Shown here piece after piece: positions 1 to 9,612 of a stretch of 64,000 bases of DNA (positions are counted from its first letter, which is position 1; each line of letters opens with the position of its first letter). Made by a program: the position numbers and the translations under genes. Under the pieces are notes generated by a model. It was not told the DNA's origin and made no database searches. It saw only the letters and a program-made list of their open reading frames with translations. Where the stretch lies: assembly GCF_002381345.1 (NCBI RefSeq), contig NZ_CP020660.1:558001-622000 (forward strand), given 5' to 3'. This DNA comes from Candidatus Enterovibrio altilux. Its GTDB lineage: Bacteria > Pseudomonadota > Gammaproteobacteria > Enterobacterales > Vibrionaceae.

Positions 1-402
1 TCGCTCACCTTCGACAGGAATCCATAATATTTTTAATATTTTATTGCGAATGTTACTAACTTCCCACGTCAAGCCGTGTACATCTTTAAGTGGTGCAACA
101 CAAACAAATGTAGTTTCTAATGGTTTACCAGTATAACTTATTGGTATCGATTTTAGCTCTATACCAATGTTCTGAAAGTCTTGCATTTGTTTATTGCCAG
201 CTGTAGCACCAAGACACGTTTCCAATAACATGCCAACCCATCCTTTTTCTCTACGAAGATCTACGGGACAAGTTATATGGCATTTTTGGGCGAGTTCTCC
301 CAGCGTAAAACCGGCCAAAGCATACGCTCGGTCGAGCAATTCGGCTTCTGACGTTGGGGCTGGAATCATGACCATATCCCATATCCATTCAATTTTTTTC
401 AT
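1..402 (-). CDS. mutH: DNA mismatch repair endonuclease MutH (5' part, cut by window edge)
   Basis: The minus strand reads MutH from an ATG at 402 for 134 codons without a stop to the window edge; the family is about 220-230 residues, so the C-terminal third or more lies outside. MutH nicks the unmethylated strand at hemimethylated GATC sites after activation by MutS and MutL. Visible family signatures are [21 protein letters not shown], then [14 protein letters not shown], which holds the catalytic D...E-x-K triad, followed by [12 protein letters not shown] and the [22 protein letters not shown] block. All catalytic residues in this part are present. No strong ribosome site precedes the ATG, and MVMIP a few codons later is an alternative start. 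Whether the gene is complete cannot be judged here. Confidence 0.93.
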   Translation of the reverse strand, partial: MKKIEWIWDMVMIPAPTSEAELLDRAYALAGFTLGELAQKCHITCPVDLRREKGWVGMLLETCLGATAGNKQMQDFQNIGIELKSIPISYTGKPLETTFVCVAPLKDVHGLTWEVSNIRNKILKILWIPVEGER

Positions 403-508
403 TGAAAGTGCTAATAGCATAATCAATTAGTTTTTAACATGTATGAGCAATCAATGACAATACATTATTTTTAGCAAAATGAAGCTTAAACTACGTATTA
501 TTAAAATG

Positions 509-628
509 ATTTTATCTCCTAAATTAAGGGACTAAATTATCAATTTAGGTGACTTTGTTTCTTAAACCTAGTTATAATAGTGAATCATATTGAAATTTAT
601 TATCTGAACTCACGTCAAAAATAAAGTC
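509..628 (+). mobile_element. Mini-derivative (both ends only) of the IS903-like element
   Basis: About 120 bp made of the 5' end of the resident IS (cctaaattaagggactaaat) joined directly to its 3' end (tatctgaactcacgtc ... aataaag), with the whole transposase deleted. A MITE-like internal deletion; it could have been moved in trans while transposase was still made. A similar one lies at 18861-19035. Confidence 0.6.
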
Positions 629-705
629 AGTTTATAGCATGGTCTTGAATCATTCATAAATTAAGCGCTTTCAATGCTTACAAGCATACATAAATTTAAA
701 GTTAT

Positions 706-1260
706 CTAGCTGTTTTTTATTTTGTCGCCAGAACCACTACCAGTGACGGTTTGCATGATTAAAATAAGGTAATTTTTCACAGACATCATCTCAATCATTC
801 GTCGATCCCACGCAGCAAGTTTTTTTGGTGTAGCCATGTCTATCGCATGGACTTGCGCTAGTCCAGTTATTCCAGGCAAAACATCAAATACACTATTTTT
901 CTCTCTAGCTTTGATAAGTTCTTTTTGATTAAACAAACAAGGACGAGGTCCAACTAAACTCATATCTCCTTTCAGCACATTAATCAACTGTGGAAGTTCA
1001 TCCAATTTAGTTTTTCGCAAAAACACACCAAATTTAGTGACTGAAGAAGCGCTTGCTAGATGCGTCGCTACTGATGCTGTTTCTGGTGTCATGGTACGAA
1101 ATTTGATGAGCATGAAGGGCTTTTGATTTTTACCCACACGCATTTGACAAAAAATAGGAGATTTAGTGTCAAAATAACTAAGCATAGTAACCAGTAACAA
1201 CACAGGGCACAAAAATAAAAGACCAAACAAGGCAAAAAGAAAATCGAGGTGTCTAATCAC
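706..1260 (-). CDS. Small monotopic phosphoglycosyl transferase (bacterial sugar transferase, PF02397)
   Basis: 184 residues. One hydrophobic N-terminal segment (about residues 5-28) would act as the re-entrant membrane anchor. Then come the family hallmarks FCQMRVGKNQKPFMLIKFRTM, the catalytic Asp-Glu pair in RKTKLDELPQLINVLKGDMS and LVGPRP, and the GITGLAQVH motif. Proteins of this type move a sugar-1-phosphate from a UDP-sugar to undecaprenyl phosphate and so start a surface polysaccharide repeat. The size is that of a bare catalytic PglC/WcaJ-C-type enzyme without extra membrane helices. It lies 20 bp after the nucleotide-sugar reductase on the same strand, so the two are probably cotranscribed. 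By analogy with Rhizobium etli WreU the sugar may be QuiNAc, but that is inference from neighbours. Confidence 0.88.
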   Translation of the reverse strand: MIRHLDFLFALFGLLFLCPVLLLVTMLSYFDTKSPIFCQMRVGKNQKPFMLIKFRTMTPETASVATHLASASSVTKFGVFLRKTKLDELPQLINVLKGDMSLVGPRPCLFNQKELIKAREKNSVFDVLPGITGLAQVHAIDMATPKKLAAWDRRMIEMMSVKNYLILIMQTVTGSGSGDKIKNS

Positions 1261-1280
1261 AGTAGTCTTCTCTATAAAAT

Positions 1281-2243
1281 TTACAACTTATTAGTCTTCA
1301 TGGCATTCAAATATGCATCGACTGTCTTGGCTATTCCTCGTTCAAAACTAACGGGAGGAATCCAATCAAGCGACTGCATCGTATCTGAAATATCAACCTG
1401 CAGATTACCACATAAGCGATTAGCAATATCCGTTTTTCCAAGCAAACGAGCAGTATATTCAAGTATACGTTGAGGCAATGGTAGAAGTCGACTTGGTCTT
1501 CCCATGCTAATGGTGATTTGCTTTAAAAGCCTTGTGGTAGACACATCATCATTATCTGAAACAAGAAACGTCCTCCCAACAGCATTAGGATGTGTGCAGC
1601 ATGTCAATACTAATGAGACAAGATTATCAATATAAACAAAGCTTCTGTAGTTATTGATAGCCCCAAATGGTAACGGAGTTCCTTTGCACACGATATTCAT
1701 CATAGATTGAAAATTAGCTTTTACCCCTTCTCCATATACTAATGGAGGACGAATAATACAAACTTCCAGTCCTGTTTGTTCTGCAATTTTTTTTAACCCA
1801 ATTTCTGCTTCATATTTACTCAAACCATAAAAATTACTAGGTGGTTGTGAAACCGCAGAGACAAATGCCTGCCCCAAGGATGTTTGTTCCCCATTCACTT
1901 TAATGGAACTAATGAATACGAAACGTTTAACGCCAGCCTCTACTGCCTGACGAGTAAGATTCAATGTACCTAAAATATTGGTATCTCGATAAGCTTGAAG
2001 AATGTTGGCATCATTTTTCACACCTTTCATTTGATGTACACAAGCAGCACAATGAACAATACAATCAATATCTTTTAGGTGAGCAGACCAATCAGTATGA
2101 GCTTGAATATCACAAACGATTGTATTATTTGCTTGAAATGCTACATTTCTGACTTGCTTTTTCACGGACCAATTTTTATGTTTAGCGACGTTTGATACAC
2201 GATTTCCAATAAAACCGCTTGCACCTGTGACGAGTACTTTCAC
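1281..2243 (-). CDS. NAD(P)-dependent nucleotide-sugar epimerase/reductase (WbpV/WreQ-like)
   Basis: 320 residues of the extended short-chain dehydrogenase fold. The N-terminal Rossmann motif is MKVLVTGASGFIGNRV; IVHCAACVHQM follows; the catalytic YxxxK is YGLSKYEAE; RPPLVYGEGVKANF and the C-terminal substrate half are complete. Family members reduce or epimerise UDP-4-keto-6-deoxy sugars for O-antigen. Divergent from it, 120 bp away, is a WbpM-type dehydratase that would supply exactly this substrate, and downstream is an initiating sugar-phosphate transferase. The set therefore fits UDP-QuiNAc or UDP-FucNAc formation and loading. A C4-epimerase such as a UDP-GlcNAc epimerase is the main alternative. 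Confidence 0.85.
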   Translation of the reverse strand: MKVLVTGASGFIGNRVSNVAKHKNWSVKKQVRNVAFQANNTIVCDIQAHTDWSAHLKDIDCIVHCAACVHQMKGVKNDANILQAYRDTNILGTLNLTRQAVEAGVKRFVFISSIKVNGEQTSLGQAFVSAVSQPPSNFYGLSKYEAEIGLKKIAEQTGLEVCIIRPPLVYGEGVKANFQSMMNIVCKGTPLPFGAINNYRSFVYIDNLVSLVLTCCTHPNAVGRTFLVSDNDDVSTTRLLKQITISMGRPSRLLPLPQRILEYTARLLGKTDIANRLCGNLQVDISDTMQSLDWIPPVSFERGIAKTVDAYLNAMKTNKL

Positions 2244-2362
2244 CTTAATTCCTTTATGTCTTAGTAATCATATCAAGATTCTGCCATCCAACACTAGCGA
2301 GTCGCACTAAAGCTACATACAATAGGCGACAATATATAATTATATGTTTTAACATAATCATT

Positions 2363-4300
2363 TTGATGCTAATTTCTACGAGAGTTACTCAGACCTTAAT
2401 GTTTACTCCGATTCAACTACTTCTCAATGCACAACGCAAAAATAAGCGCATTATCAGTGTTATCTACGATATTGTCGCAGTAACTCTATCGCTCTATTTT
2501 GCAATGACACTGCGTTTAGACACGCTAACGTTTCCCATTGATGCGGCAGCAATATTCTGCATGCTTATTACTTGTGCCATAACTATTTTCAGTTTTATAA
2601 AATTAGGGATGTATCGCGCTATCCTGCGGTACATGATGCTGCCGGCGGTTGGCAATATCTTTATCGCAGTGGTTGTGTCAGCTATCACCCTTGCGATAAG
2701 CAGTTTTTTCTTGCAGGCCTTTATCCCTCGAAGCGTACCATTTATTTATGCTAGCTTAGCGATGATTACGCTCGGTACTCCTCGCATTATGATCCGTACC
2801 GTATATTATCATCATTACCGGCGTAAAAAACCAAACGTTTTAATCTATGGCGCAGGATCTACAGGACGTGATCTTGCCTATTCTCTTATGCAAGGAGGAG
2901 AATATCATCCTGTCGCATTTTTAGACGATAATCCTGCCAAAACAGGGCAAATTATTACAGGAATAAAAATTTATACATCGGCTGAATTCGAAAAACTCCA
3001 TTCTCTCTATGAACCTGTAAAACTTTTGCTCGCCATCAATAACATAAGCAAAGGCGAAAGGTTACGATTAATTAATGAGTTATCTCACTGGCCTATTGAA
3101 GTGCAATCCGTACCTTCTGTAGAAGACATTGTCTCCGGTAAGGCAAGGGTTACTGATATTAAAGATTTAGACATTGCCGATTTACTAGGAAGGGAGCCTG
3201 TGTCTCCCAATACAGAGTTACTTCAAAAAAATATAACAGATAAAAGCGTATTGGTTACGGGTGCCGGCGGGTCTATCGGTTCAGAGTTATGTCGCCAAAT
3301 TTTTACTCAAAATCCCAAAACGTTAGTTCTATTTGAACTCAATGAATACAATCTGTATGCTATTCATCAAGAATTAGAAACATTTAAAAATAATTTTGGC
3401 TTAGAAACCCATTTAGTTGCTGCTTTGGGATCGGTGCAAAAAGAGAACCGATTAACTAAGCTGATGACAGAATACAAGATAGAGTCTGTTTATCATTCAG
3501 CTGCTTATAAACATGTACCGCTTGTCGAAGACAATATCATTGAGGGCATCCAAAATAATGTCTTTGGAACATTAGCTTGTGCAAATGCAGCGATTGCAAC
3601 GGGTGTTAAAAATTTTACTCTCATATCTACCGATAAAGCTGTGCGTCCAACAAACATTATGGGCGCAAGCAAACGTATGGCTGAATTGGTACTGCAAGCT
3701 CTTGCTGATCGTAGCACTAAAACCAACTTCACTATGGTTCGTTTTGGCAATGTGCTGGGATCGTCAGGATCAGTAGTGCCTTTATTCAAAAAACAAGTTC
3801 GACAAGGTGGGCCTGTCACAGTCACTCACCCAGATATTACACGATATTTCATGCTAATTCCTGAGGCAGCACAGTTGGTTATTCAAGCTAGTGCAATGGG
3901 TCATAATGGACAAGTATTCGTTCTCGATATGGGCGAACCCGTTAAAATAGTTGATCTTGCTAAACATATGATTAATTTGATGGGAATGAAAAGTTATATA
4001 TCAGAGACAGGCGACACAGATGGCGACATTGAAATTCGCTTTTTAGGGTTACGGCCAGGTGAAAAACTTTATGAAGAATTGCTAATTGGAGATAACATAG
4101 AAAGCACAAGTCATCATAAAATCATGACAGCTAAAGAAGTAAAACTCGGATGGGATGAAATGAAAGATTTGTTAAAAAAACTTGACGTTTGTTGCCATAA
4201 TTTTAATACTGACTGTATTAGGCGTATCTTACTAGAAGCACCAACAGGGTACAAGCCAAATCAAAAAATTGACACTGTTCCCATGCGTATCAGACATTAA
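2363..4300 (+). CDS. WbpM/FlaA1-type UDP-N-acetylglucosamine 4,6-dehydratase, membrane anchored
   Basis: About 645 residues, the usual length of long WbpM-class enzymes. Four hydrophobic segments occupy the first 150 residues or so. A first Rossmann domain begins at VLIYGAGSTGRDLAYSL, and the catalytic second Rossmann domain at VLVTGAGGSIGSELCRQI. The catalytic region reads LISTDKAVRPTNIMGASKR, with Met in place of the usual Tyr of the SDR triad, the hallmark of the WbpM class. It converts UDP-GlcNAc to UDP-4-keto-6-deoxy-GlcNAc, the entry to QuiNAc/FucNAc sugars. The leftmost start is TTG at 2363 followed by ATG at 2366; ATG at 2399 (MFTPIQLLLNAQRK) is also plausible. Downstream is only IS debris, so it ends the glycan block. 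Confidence 0.9.
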   Translation: MMLISTRVTQTLMFTPIQLLLNAQRKNKRIISVIYDIVAVTLSLYFAMTLRLDTLTFPIDAAAIFCMLITCAITIFSFIKLGMYRAILRYMMLPAVGNIFIAVVVSAITLAISSFFLQAFIPRSVPFIYASLAMITLGTPRIMIRTVYYHHYRRKKPNVLIYGAGSTGRDLAYSLMQGGEYHPVAFLDDNPAKTGQIITGIKIYTSAEFEKLHSLYEPVKLLLAINNISKGERLRLINELSHWPIEVQSVPSVEDIVSGKARVTDIKDLDIADLLGREPVSPNTELLQKNITDKSVLVTGAGGSIGSELCRQIFTQNPKTLVLFELNEYNLYAIHQELETFKNNFGLETHLVAALGSVQKENRLTKLMTEYKIESVYHSAAYKHVPLVEDNIIEGIQNNVFGTLACANAAIATGVKNFTLISTDKAVRPTNIMGASKRMAELVLQALADRSTKTNFTMVRFGNVLGSSGSVVPLFKKQVRQGGPVTVTHPDITRYFMLIPEAAQLVIQASAMGHNGQVFVLDMGEPVKIVDLAKHMINLMGMKSYISETGDTDGDIEIRFLGLRPGEKLYEELLIGDNIESTSHHKIMTAKEVKLGWDEMKDLLKKLDVCCHNFNTDCIRRILLEAPTGYKPNQKIDTVPMRIRH

Positions 4301-4493
4301 TCATACCCGTGTCCACTGCACATAAATTTTTTGATAAATTAAGTCTAGCATTAAAGTTCGACTGGAGAAAAATTTATAGTTATTGAATATGCTTTATTTT
4401 TCAAAATATATAAACTCATACAATAGACTATGACAGTTTCTATAACTTATAGCCAAAAATAAAAACGCTAAATTACTCATAATGATTGAGACC

Positions 4494-4534
4494 TTCTTTC
4501 TTAAATTAAAAAACTAAATTATCAATCTACGCGG
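4494..4534 (+). mobile_element. 5' terminal scrap of IS903-like element
   Basis: About 40 bp matching the transposase-proximal end (aaaaaactaaattatcaatc) and then abutting an opposite-strand copy. Only the terminal segment remains. Confidence 0.5.
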
Positions 4535-5282
4535 TTTTATTTCCTAATTTTCGTTCAGATAACAAATACCAAGATCACTCACTATTAAACACCTATTTAC
4601 ATTTTAGGCATACCTAGCTCTGTCAGCTGATGTAATGCTTTCACCATGGCAAACGATGTCGCTAAGCTAGGCTTATTATCCTTTAGGCTCAATTTTTCTT
4701 CGAAGAGTGTTTTAATTCAAAGTATTTTCATTTTTGATAACCATACCGCGTTTTATCATGCTCATGCAAACCGTATAATTTCTGGTAACTGACGACTAAA
4801 TTACACAGATAATTTCATTTTCAAAAAATTGCTTCTTTTCTTAGTAGGATAAGTGAAACCTCTCGTTTAATACGACCGGTTTCGTAAGTTTATTCAGTAT
4901 CGTAAGCTCCACCGCCTAACATTTCATTGATTCTTCTGCCAGTCTGTTTGAGCAAGTTAAGTAGCATTTCATCGTCAGCCACATTTGATCAACTTAATTC
5001 AACAGCAATGATTCATGCATGTTTATATCTCCTGCTAAATGTAATTTACGCCAGACTTAACCTTCATCATCAATACCAGGCTTTGTTACTTTTAATTTTT
5101 CTTCACTGTAAATTTTTAAGCCTATAGAATCAATGGATAAGTGCTAGATCGTTCCTTTCTTTTTTGCTTAAAGCTTAACGCTAACCATTTTGGTTTGCTT
5201 GCTAATACATGAATAGTGCGGGCATGATAACGGCCGATGAACAAATTTGACCAAAGATTAATGAATCCTCGCAGACCCCTAA
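4535..5282 (-). mobile_element. IS903-like (IS5 family) remnant, 5' end lost
   Basis: Starts with the 3' terminal repeat (ggttttatttcctaatt) and carries decayed minus-strand transposase C-terminal and middle codons; it stops after the segment encoding the region near residue 90, where the next copy begins. Many stops and frameshifts. Confidence 0.8.
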
Positions 5283-6270
5283 ACAGCAATACGATTCACT
5301 ATTAACCAATTGCTTTCATTTAAGGCATGCCTAGCCCAGTTAACTCATGTAACGCTTTTATCATGCCTTAAATTTCGCTAATTTGAGCATTGTGACTTCT
5401 TAAGCTCAATGCTCCTTCCAGTAGTTTTTTAATTCAAAATATTTCTGTCTCTGACAGGGAACGTTTATGGTAATCATGCTGCCTTTTCCAATGCTTATTT
5501 AAACCGTATAACTTCGGATAACTGATCGCTAAATTATGCGGATGACCTTGTTTCCAAACTTTTTATTTTTTTGATAAAATGGGTGCAATCGTTCGTCTAA
5601 GACGAACGGTTGCGTAACATTATCTGGTGTCGTAAGCACCATCGCCTAATATTTCATTGAATATTCAGTAAATCTATTGAAACAAATTAAGTAGCACTTC
5701 ACCATCAGTCACATCTGATGCACTGAACTCAGCAAAATGATTTCAGGCGTATTTATATCTACTGCTAAATGTAACTTGCGCTAGACTCACCGTTTCCCAT
5801 CAGTGCTATGCTTTTTACTTTTAATTTTCCTTTACTATAAACTTTTGGTCCGTAAAACCAATAACTAAGTGCTATGTGCTTCCTTTACTCTTCGTCTTGA
5901 ACCGTTTTGGATCGCTTTTTAATGCATGCATAGCTAAGGCATGATGATAGTTAAGCATATGTAAAAAACAGAATTCACGAATCCTTGCAGGCCTCTCAAT
6001 GACATTGAAAATACGCATTTAACTATGAGGGTCGTCGTCATGGCTAAACCGCTAAATAAACGAGGCCTCCCATAATTATCCAACTTAGTTTAATTCCATA
6101 GCTGAATAGCTTCATCAATCCAGAATATTAGCGAACGATTCTTGATTATACGGCTTCCAGTTACTATTTTGTAGCGAAGATTGTTCATAAGCCTGAATAT
6201 TTGAATGAGCCTAACTGTTTAGAATGTTAATTGAAAATTTAGTTTTTTTATTTAGGAAATAAAAACGGTT
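5283..6270 (-). mobile_element. IS903-like remnant, near full length
   Basis: Minus-strand copy lacking its outer 3' repeat but running to the 5' repeat (tttaggaaataaaaac). The transposase frame is broken many times. It abuts the previous copy on the left. On the right it joins a plus-strand transposase C-terminal fragment at 6271. Confidence 0.82.
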
Positions 6271-6492
6271 ATCATAAACATTCCATAGCAGAGACGGCGA
6301 TGGTTCGAGTCAAAAAGCTACTGGGAAGAACATTTAGCCTAAAGAATCACACAACCCAGATTAATGAAACCGTAGCCATGATAATAGCGTTACATAAGCT
6401 GATAAACTAGATATGCCTGACATAAAAGCGATTGTCTAATCATGCTCATGTTTGGGATCTGCTATGTGAATTCAAAGTAAGAAATAGAGCCA
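6271..6492 (+). mobile_element. IS903-like 3' fragment starting at the GYHKRS codons
   Basis: Begins with ggttatcataaacattcc, which encodes G-Y-H-K of the transposase Y-(2)-R-(3)-E-(6)-K signature, and continues to the 3' terminal repeat. Same junction as at 10644, 21097, 37386 and 60877. Confidence 0.8.
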
Positions 6493-6994
6493 TGTTAAGA
6501 GAAAAATTGTGTGACTTCATTTCAATTGGGAAACCCCAGAGATTTTTTGAAGAATATTCTTTTTACTAGATATCATATCTGTCACTTATCTTACGCATAA
6601 ATTATATGACTCATCCTTAGTAAGGACAGTAAGTAAGTAATAAATACTCACCATCACCAACCACATTGCAGATAATATATTGCATCCTTACTATTTAAAT
6701 CAACGTGACAAAATGGAATAAATTAAGTTTTAGTTATATTAATAAAAAGCAAATAATTCATCCTAAATATTAATTTGCTCTCTTGCGTAATTTATTTTTA
6801 ACGTGTAGCGTGGACACGATAAAAGCATAATAATTTTGCAAACGTAAAAACCACCTAAATACAATGTCATTAAGATAATACAATAGTGAACAACCATACG
6901 AGAAAAAAATTTTTGTGCTTTTGCGAATATCCGCTCAGTCGAGGTAAACATTAATAGCAGATATTGGGTAATAGGTTGAAAAATAGAGGTATGT
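6493..6994. other. Non-coding stretch upstream of puuD
   Basis: About 500 AT-rich bases with no recognisable gene or IS copy. It presumably carries the puuDA promoter. A plausible ribosome site (agaggt) lies just before the puuD ATG. No operator could be identified. Confidence 0.5.
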
Positions 6995-7768
6995 ATGCCC
7001 CATTCAATAATTCCTATAGTAGGTGTAGTCAGTTGCACAAGTAAGTTAGGATTACATCTTTTCCATATCGCAGGAGAAAAATACCTCAGCGGTGTTTTTG
7101 AGGTAGCTAATTGCTGTCCCCTTATCATTCCAGTGTTAGGGAAAACTTTGCCTATAGAAACTTTCCTTGCATTGTGCGACGGTATTTTATTTACAGGTTC
7201 CACTTCTAATATTGAACCTCATCATTATGATGAAGAAAAAAAAGAACCTAGCACAGATTATGATCCTCAACGAGATGCAACGACATTACCACTGATGCGA
7301 CATGCCATTACAGTAGGTGTTCCTGTGTTAGCTATTTGTCGTGGTTTCCAAGAAATGAATGTGGTGATGGGGGGTACACTTCATCAAAAGCTACATGACA
7401 TTGGTGGATTTATCGAGCATCATGAAGACAAAATTACACCTGCTCATCTTCAGTATGGTATTTCTCACACAGTAAATATTGAACCAGGAGGCATTATCTA
7501 CGAAGCATGGGGCCGCACTTCTGCCGAGGTTAATTCTGTTCATACGCAAGGCGTAGATAGATTAGGCAATGGATTACGACCAGAAGCATACGCTCCAGAT
7601 GGTCTAGTTGAAGCTGTTTCCGTAATTAATTCAAAACAATTTGCTTTAGGTGTGCAGTGGCATCCTGAGTGGGAAGTTATAAAAAATCCTTTTTATTCAG
7701 TTATCTTCAAAGTTTTCGGAAATGCCTGCAGACTAAGAGCAAATAATAGTGAGAAAAACCATGGATAA
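6995..7768 (+). CDS. puuD: Gamma-glutamyl-GABA hydrolase (class I glutamine amidotransferase-like, PuuD)
   Basis: 257 residues against about 254 for E. coli PuuD. It hydrolyses gamma-glutamyl-gamma-aminobutyrate to glutamate and GABA, the release step of the gamma-glutamylated putrescine route. The catalytic Cys sits in PVLAICRGFQEMNVVMGG. The LFTGSTSNIEPHHY loop and the C-terminal GVQWHPEW with the catalytic His and Glu are present, and HTQGVDRLGNGLRPEAYAPDG matches the family. The start is preceded by agaggt. Its stop overlaps the upstream end of the next frame and puuA starts at 7761, so the two are translationally coupled. No damage is visible. Confidence 0.92.
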   Translation: MPHSIIPIVGVVSCTSKLGLHLFHIAGEKYLSGVFEVANCCPLIIPVLGKTLPIETFLALCDGILFTGSTSNIEPHHYDEEKKEPSTDYDPQRDATTLPLMRHAITVGVPVLAICRGFQEMNVVMGGTLHQKLHDIGGFIEHHEDKITPAHLQYGISHTVNIEPGGIIYEAWGRTSAEVNSVHTQGVDRLGNGLRPEAYAPDGLVEAVSVINSKQFALGVQWHPEWEVIKNPFYSVIFKVFGNACRLRANNSEKNHG

Positions 7769-9107
7769 GCTTAAAGAGTGGTTACACAATAATGAAATAA
7801 CCGAAGTAGAATGTGTGGTTGGCGATATGTCTGGGATTGCCAGAGGTAAAATTTCCCCCGTTGATAAATTCATCAGCGAAGGTGAAATGCGGCTGCCGGA
7901 AAGTGTATTATTGCAAACGGTAACTGGTGATTATGTAGATGATGATATTTATTATACCTTATTGGATGAAGCCAACATTGATTTTATTTGTAAGCCAGAT
8001 GAAAATGCTGTTTATCTCTTACCTTGGACGATAGAAAAAACCGCGCAAATCATACATGACACGTTCGATAAAATGGGTAATCCAATTGAATTAACGCCTC
8101 GTAATGTGCTTAAAAAAGTGCTCAAACTCTATGAAGAACGTAACTGGAAGCCTGTAGTTGCACCAGAAATGGAATTTTATTTAGCCGCACGAAGCGCTGA
8201 TCCCGCTTTACCATTAAACCCACCGATTGGCCGATCTGGTCGCATTGAAAAAGGGCGCCAATCATTTTCAATTGATGCCGCGAATGAATTTGATCCTTTA
8301 TTTGAAGACATGTATGACTGGTGTGAAACCCAAGGTTTAGCGATTAATACGTTGATTCATGAAGAAGGCATTGCACAGATGGAAATTAATTTCCGTCATG
8401 GCGATCCGCTTATGCTTTCTGATCAAGTATTTGTGTTTAAACGCACCCTCAAAGAGGCTGCGCTAAAACATAATGTGGTCGCAACATTCATGTCTAAGCC
8501 AATAACTGATGAGCCTGGTAGTGCAATGCATCTTCACCAAAGTATTTGGGATATCAATACCGGTACTAATATCTTCACGAATGAAGATGGTACCAGCTCT
8601 TCATTGTTCTATGAACACATTGCAGGTCTTCAGCAGTTTATTCCCAAAATGTTACCTCTCTTTGCGCCAAACGTGAACTCTTTCCGTCGTTTTCTTCTTC
8701 ATACCTCTGCACCTCTCAATGTGGAATGGGGTGAAGAAAATCGAACGTGTGGATTACGTATACCAAATTGCTCATCACAAAACCGACGCATTGAGAACCG
8801 ATTGCCCGGGGCAGACGCTAACAGCTATTTGGTTATTGCGGCTAGTTTATTGTGCGGCTACATCGGCATGATAAAAAATCTTAAACCTACATCACCAGCT
8901 CAAGGACGAAGCTATGAAATCAAAAGTTCTCCATTACCTTGCACCTTAGAAAGTGCATTGGAATCCATGGAAAATTGCGATGAAGTAGCAGAGTATTTAA
9001 GTGTTGCATTTGCAAAAGCATTCATTGCGGTCAAGCGCACAGAGCACGAAAATTTTAAACGTGTAATCAGCTCTTGGGAACGTGAGTTCTTATTGCTAAC
9101 AGTATAG
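7761..9107 (+). CDS. puuA: Glutamate-putrescine ligase-type glutamine synthetase (PuuA-like)
   Basis: About 448 residues from the ATG at 7761 (MDKLKEWLHNNEITEVECVV); an ATG at 7749 also fits the frame but lies further inside puuD. It is a glutamine-synthetase fold: an N-terminal beta-grasp with DMSGIARGK, the catalytic PEMEFYLAAR strand, HEEGIAQMEINFRHGDPL, GSAMHLHQS for ATP and substrate binding, and NRTCGLRIPNCSSQNRRIENRLPGADANSYL near the active-site end. Family enzymes gamma-glutamylate putrescine or other amines. Coupling to puuD supports that role, though the exact amine is unknown. The usual partner oxidase and aldehyde dehydrogenase genes do not follow; the DNA after 9107 is IS debris. 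Confidence 0.88.
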   Translation: MDKLKEWLHNNEITEVECVVGDMSGIARGKISPVDKFISEGEMRLPESVLLQTVTGDYVDDDIYYTLLDEANIDFICKPDENAVYLLPWTIEKTAQIIHDTFDKMGNPIELTPRNVLKKVLKLYEERNWKPVVAPEMEFYLAARSADPALPLNPPIGRSGRIEKGRQSFSIDAANEFDPLFEDMYDWCETQGLAINTLIHEEGIAQMEINFRHGDPLMLSDQVFVFKRTLKEAALKHNVVATFMSKPITDEPGSAMHLHQSIWDINTGTNIFTNEDGTSSSLFYEHIAGLQQFIPKMLPLFAPNVNSFRRFLLHTSAPLNVEWGEENRTCGLRIPNCSSQNRRIENRLPGADANSYLVIAASLLCGYIGMIKNLKPTSPAQGRSYEIKSSPLPCTLESALESMENCDEVAEYLSVAFAKAFIAVKRTEHENFKRVISSWEREFLLLTV

Positions 9108-9300
9108 CTATTACAAGAACATTACTGACTATATATTCCCAACACCGGTGGATATATAAGTTAATATAATTATTATATATTCAATCGATTAAACTTAGTG
9201 TCATGTTCACCTTTGAAGAAGTTATGGTTGTGGCTACCCTTAATATTAAGTATCGTTCGTGTTAGTAAATGAGTGTAGTTTAAAACTATAAAATAGCCCA

Positions 9301-9572
9301 TGGCTAATATCAACGCTATCATTGTAAATCATGCTGACAAATCTTCCGGCTTGAATATACCTGTAACATTTGTTAGCCAAGTATAAAAGGTCACATATAT
9401 GTACTTGCTATGAATAATACTAATACTCGTAATGTGGCTCGTATGCTACACATCAATATTAATACGGTTATTCGTATCTTAAGACAGATAAATCTCGCTG
9501 TGTAATTACTATTTTTTTGACGAGCAAGAAGTGGTGCTTATCTGCGAAGAAATTGAACCATGATTTTTCACG
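9301..9572 (+). mobile_element. IS1-family remnant (InsA with start of InsB)
   Basis: Decayed frames read MANINAI, then CKSC*QIFRLEYT, then LAMNNTNTRNVARML and NTVIRIL, matching the Cys-rich N-terminus and helix-turn-helix of InsA. A later frame, EVVLICEEIEP*FF, resembles InsB DVxLICExDExWSF. Frameshifts and stops make it inactive. No terminal repeats could be set. Confidence 0.6.
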
Positions 9573-9612
9573 GTTAACAAAAAATTTTGCGTTAGCTCTC
9601 ATATGCATGTGA

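Noticed and set aside
6763-7203. Minus-strand 146-codon frame over the puuD start
   Set aside because: It overlaps the clear PuuD N-terminus, has no recognisable family and looks like a shadow frame.
9108-9180. AT-rich inverted repeat after puuA as terminator
   Set aside because: The stem is imperfect and AT-only with no clear T-run, so support is too weak.
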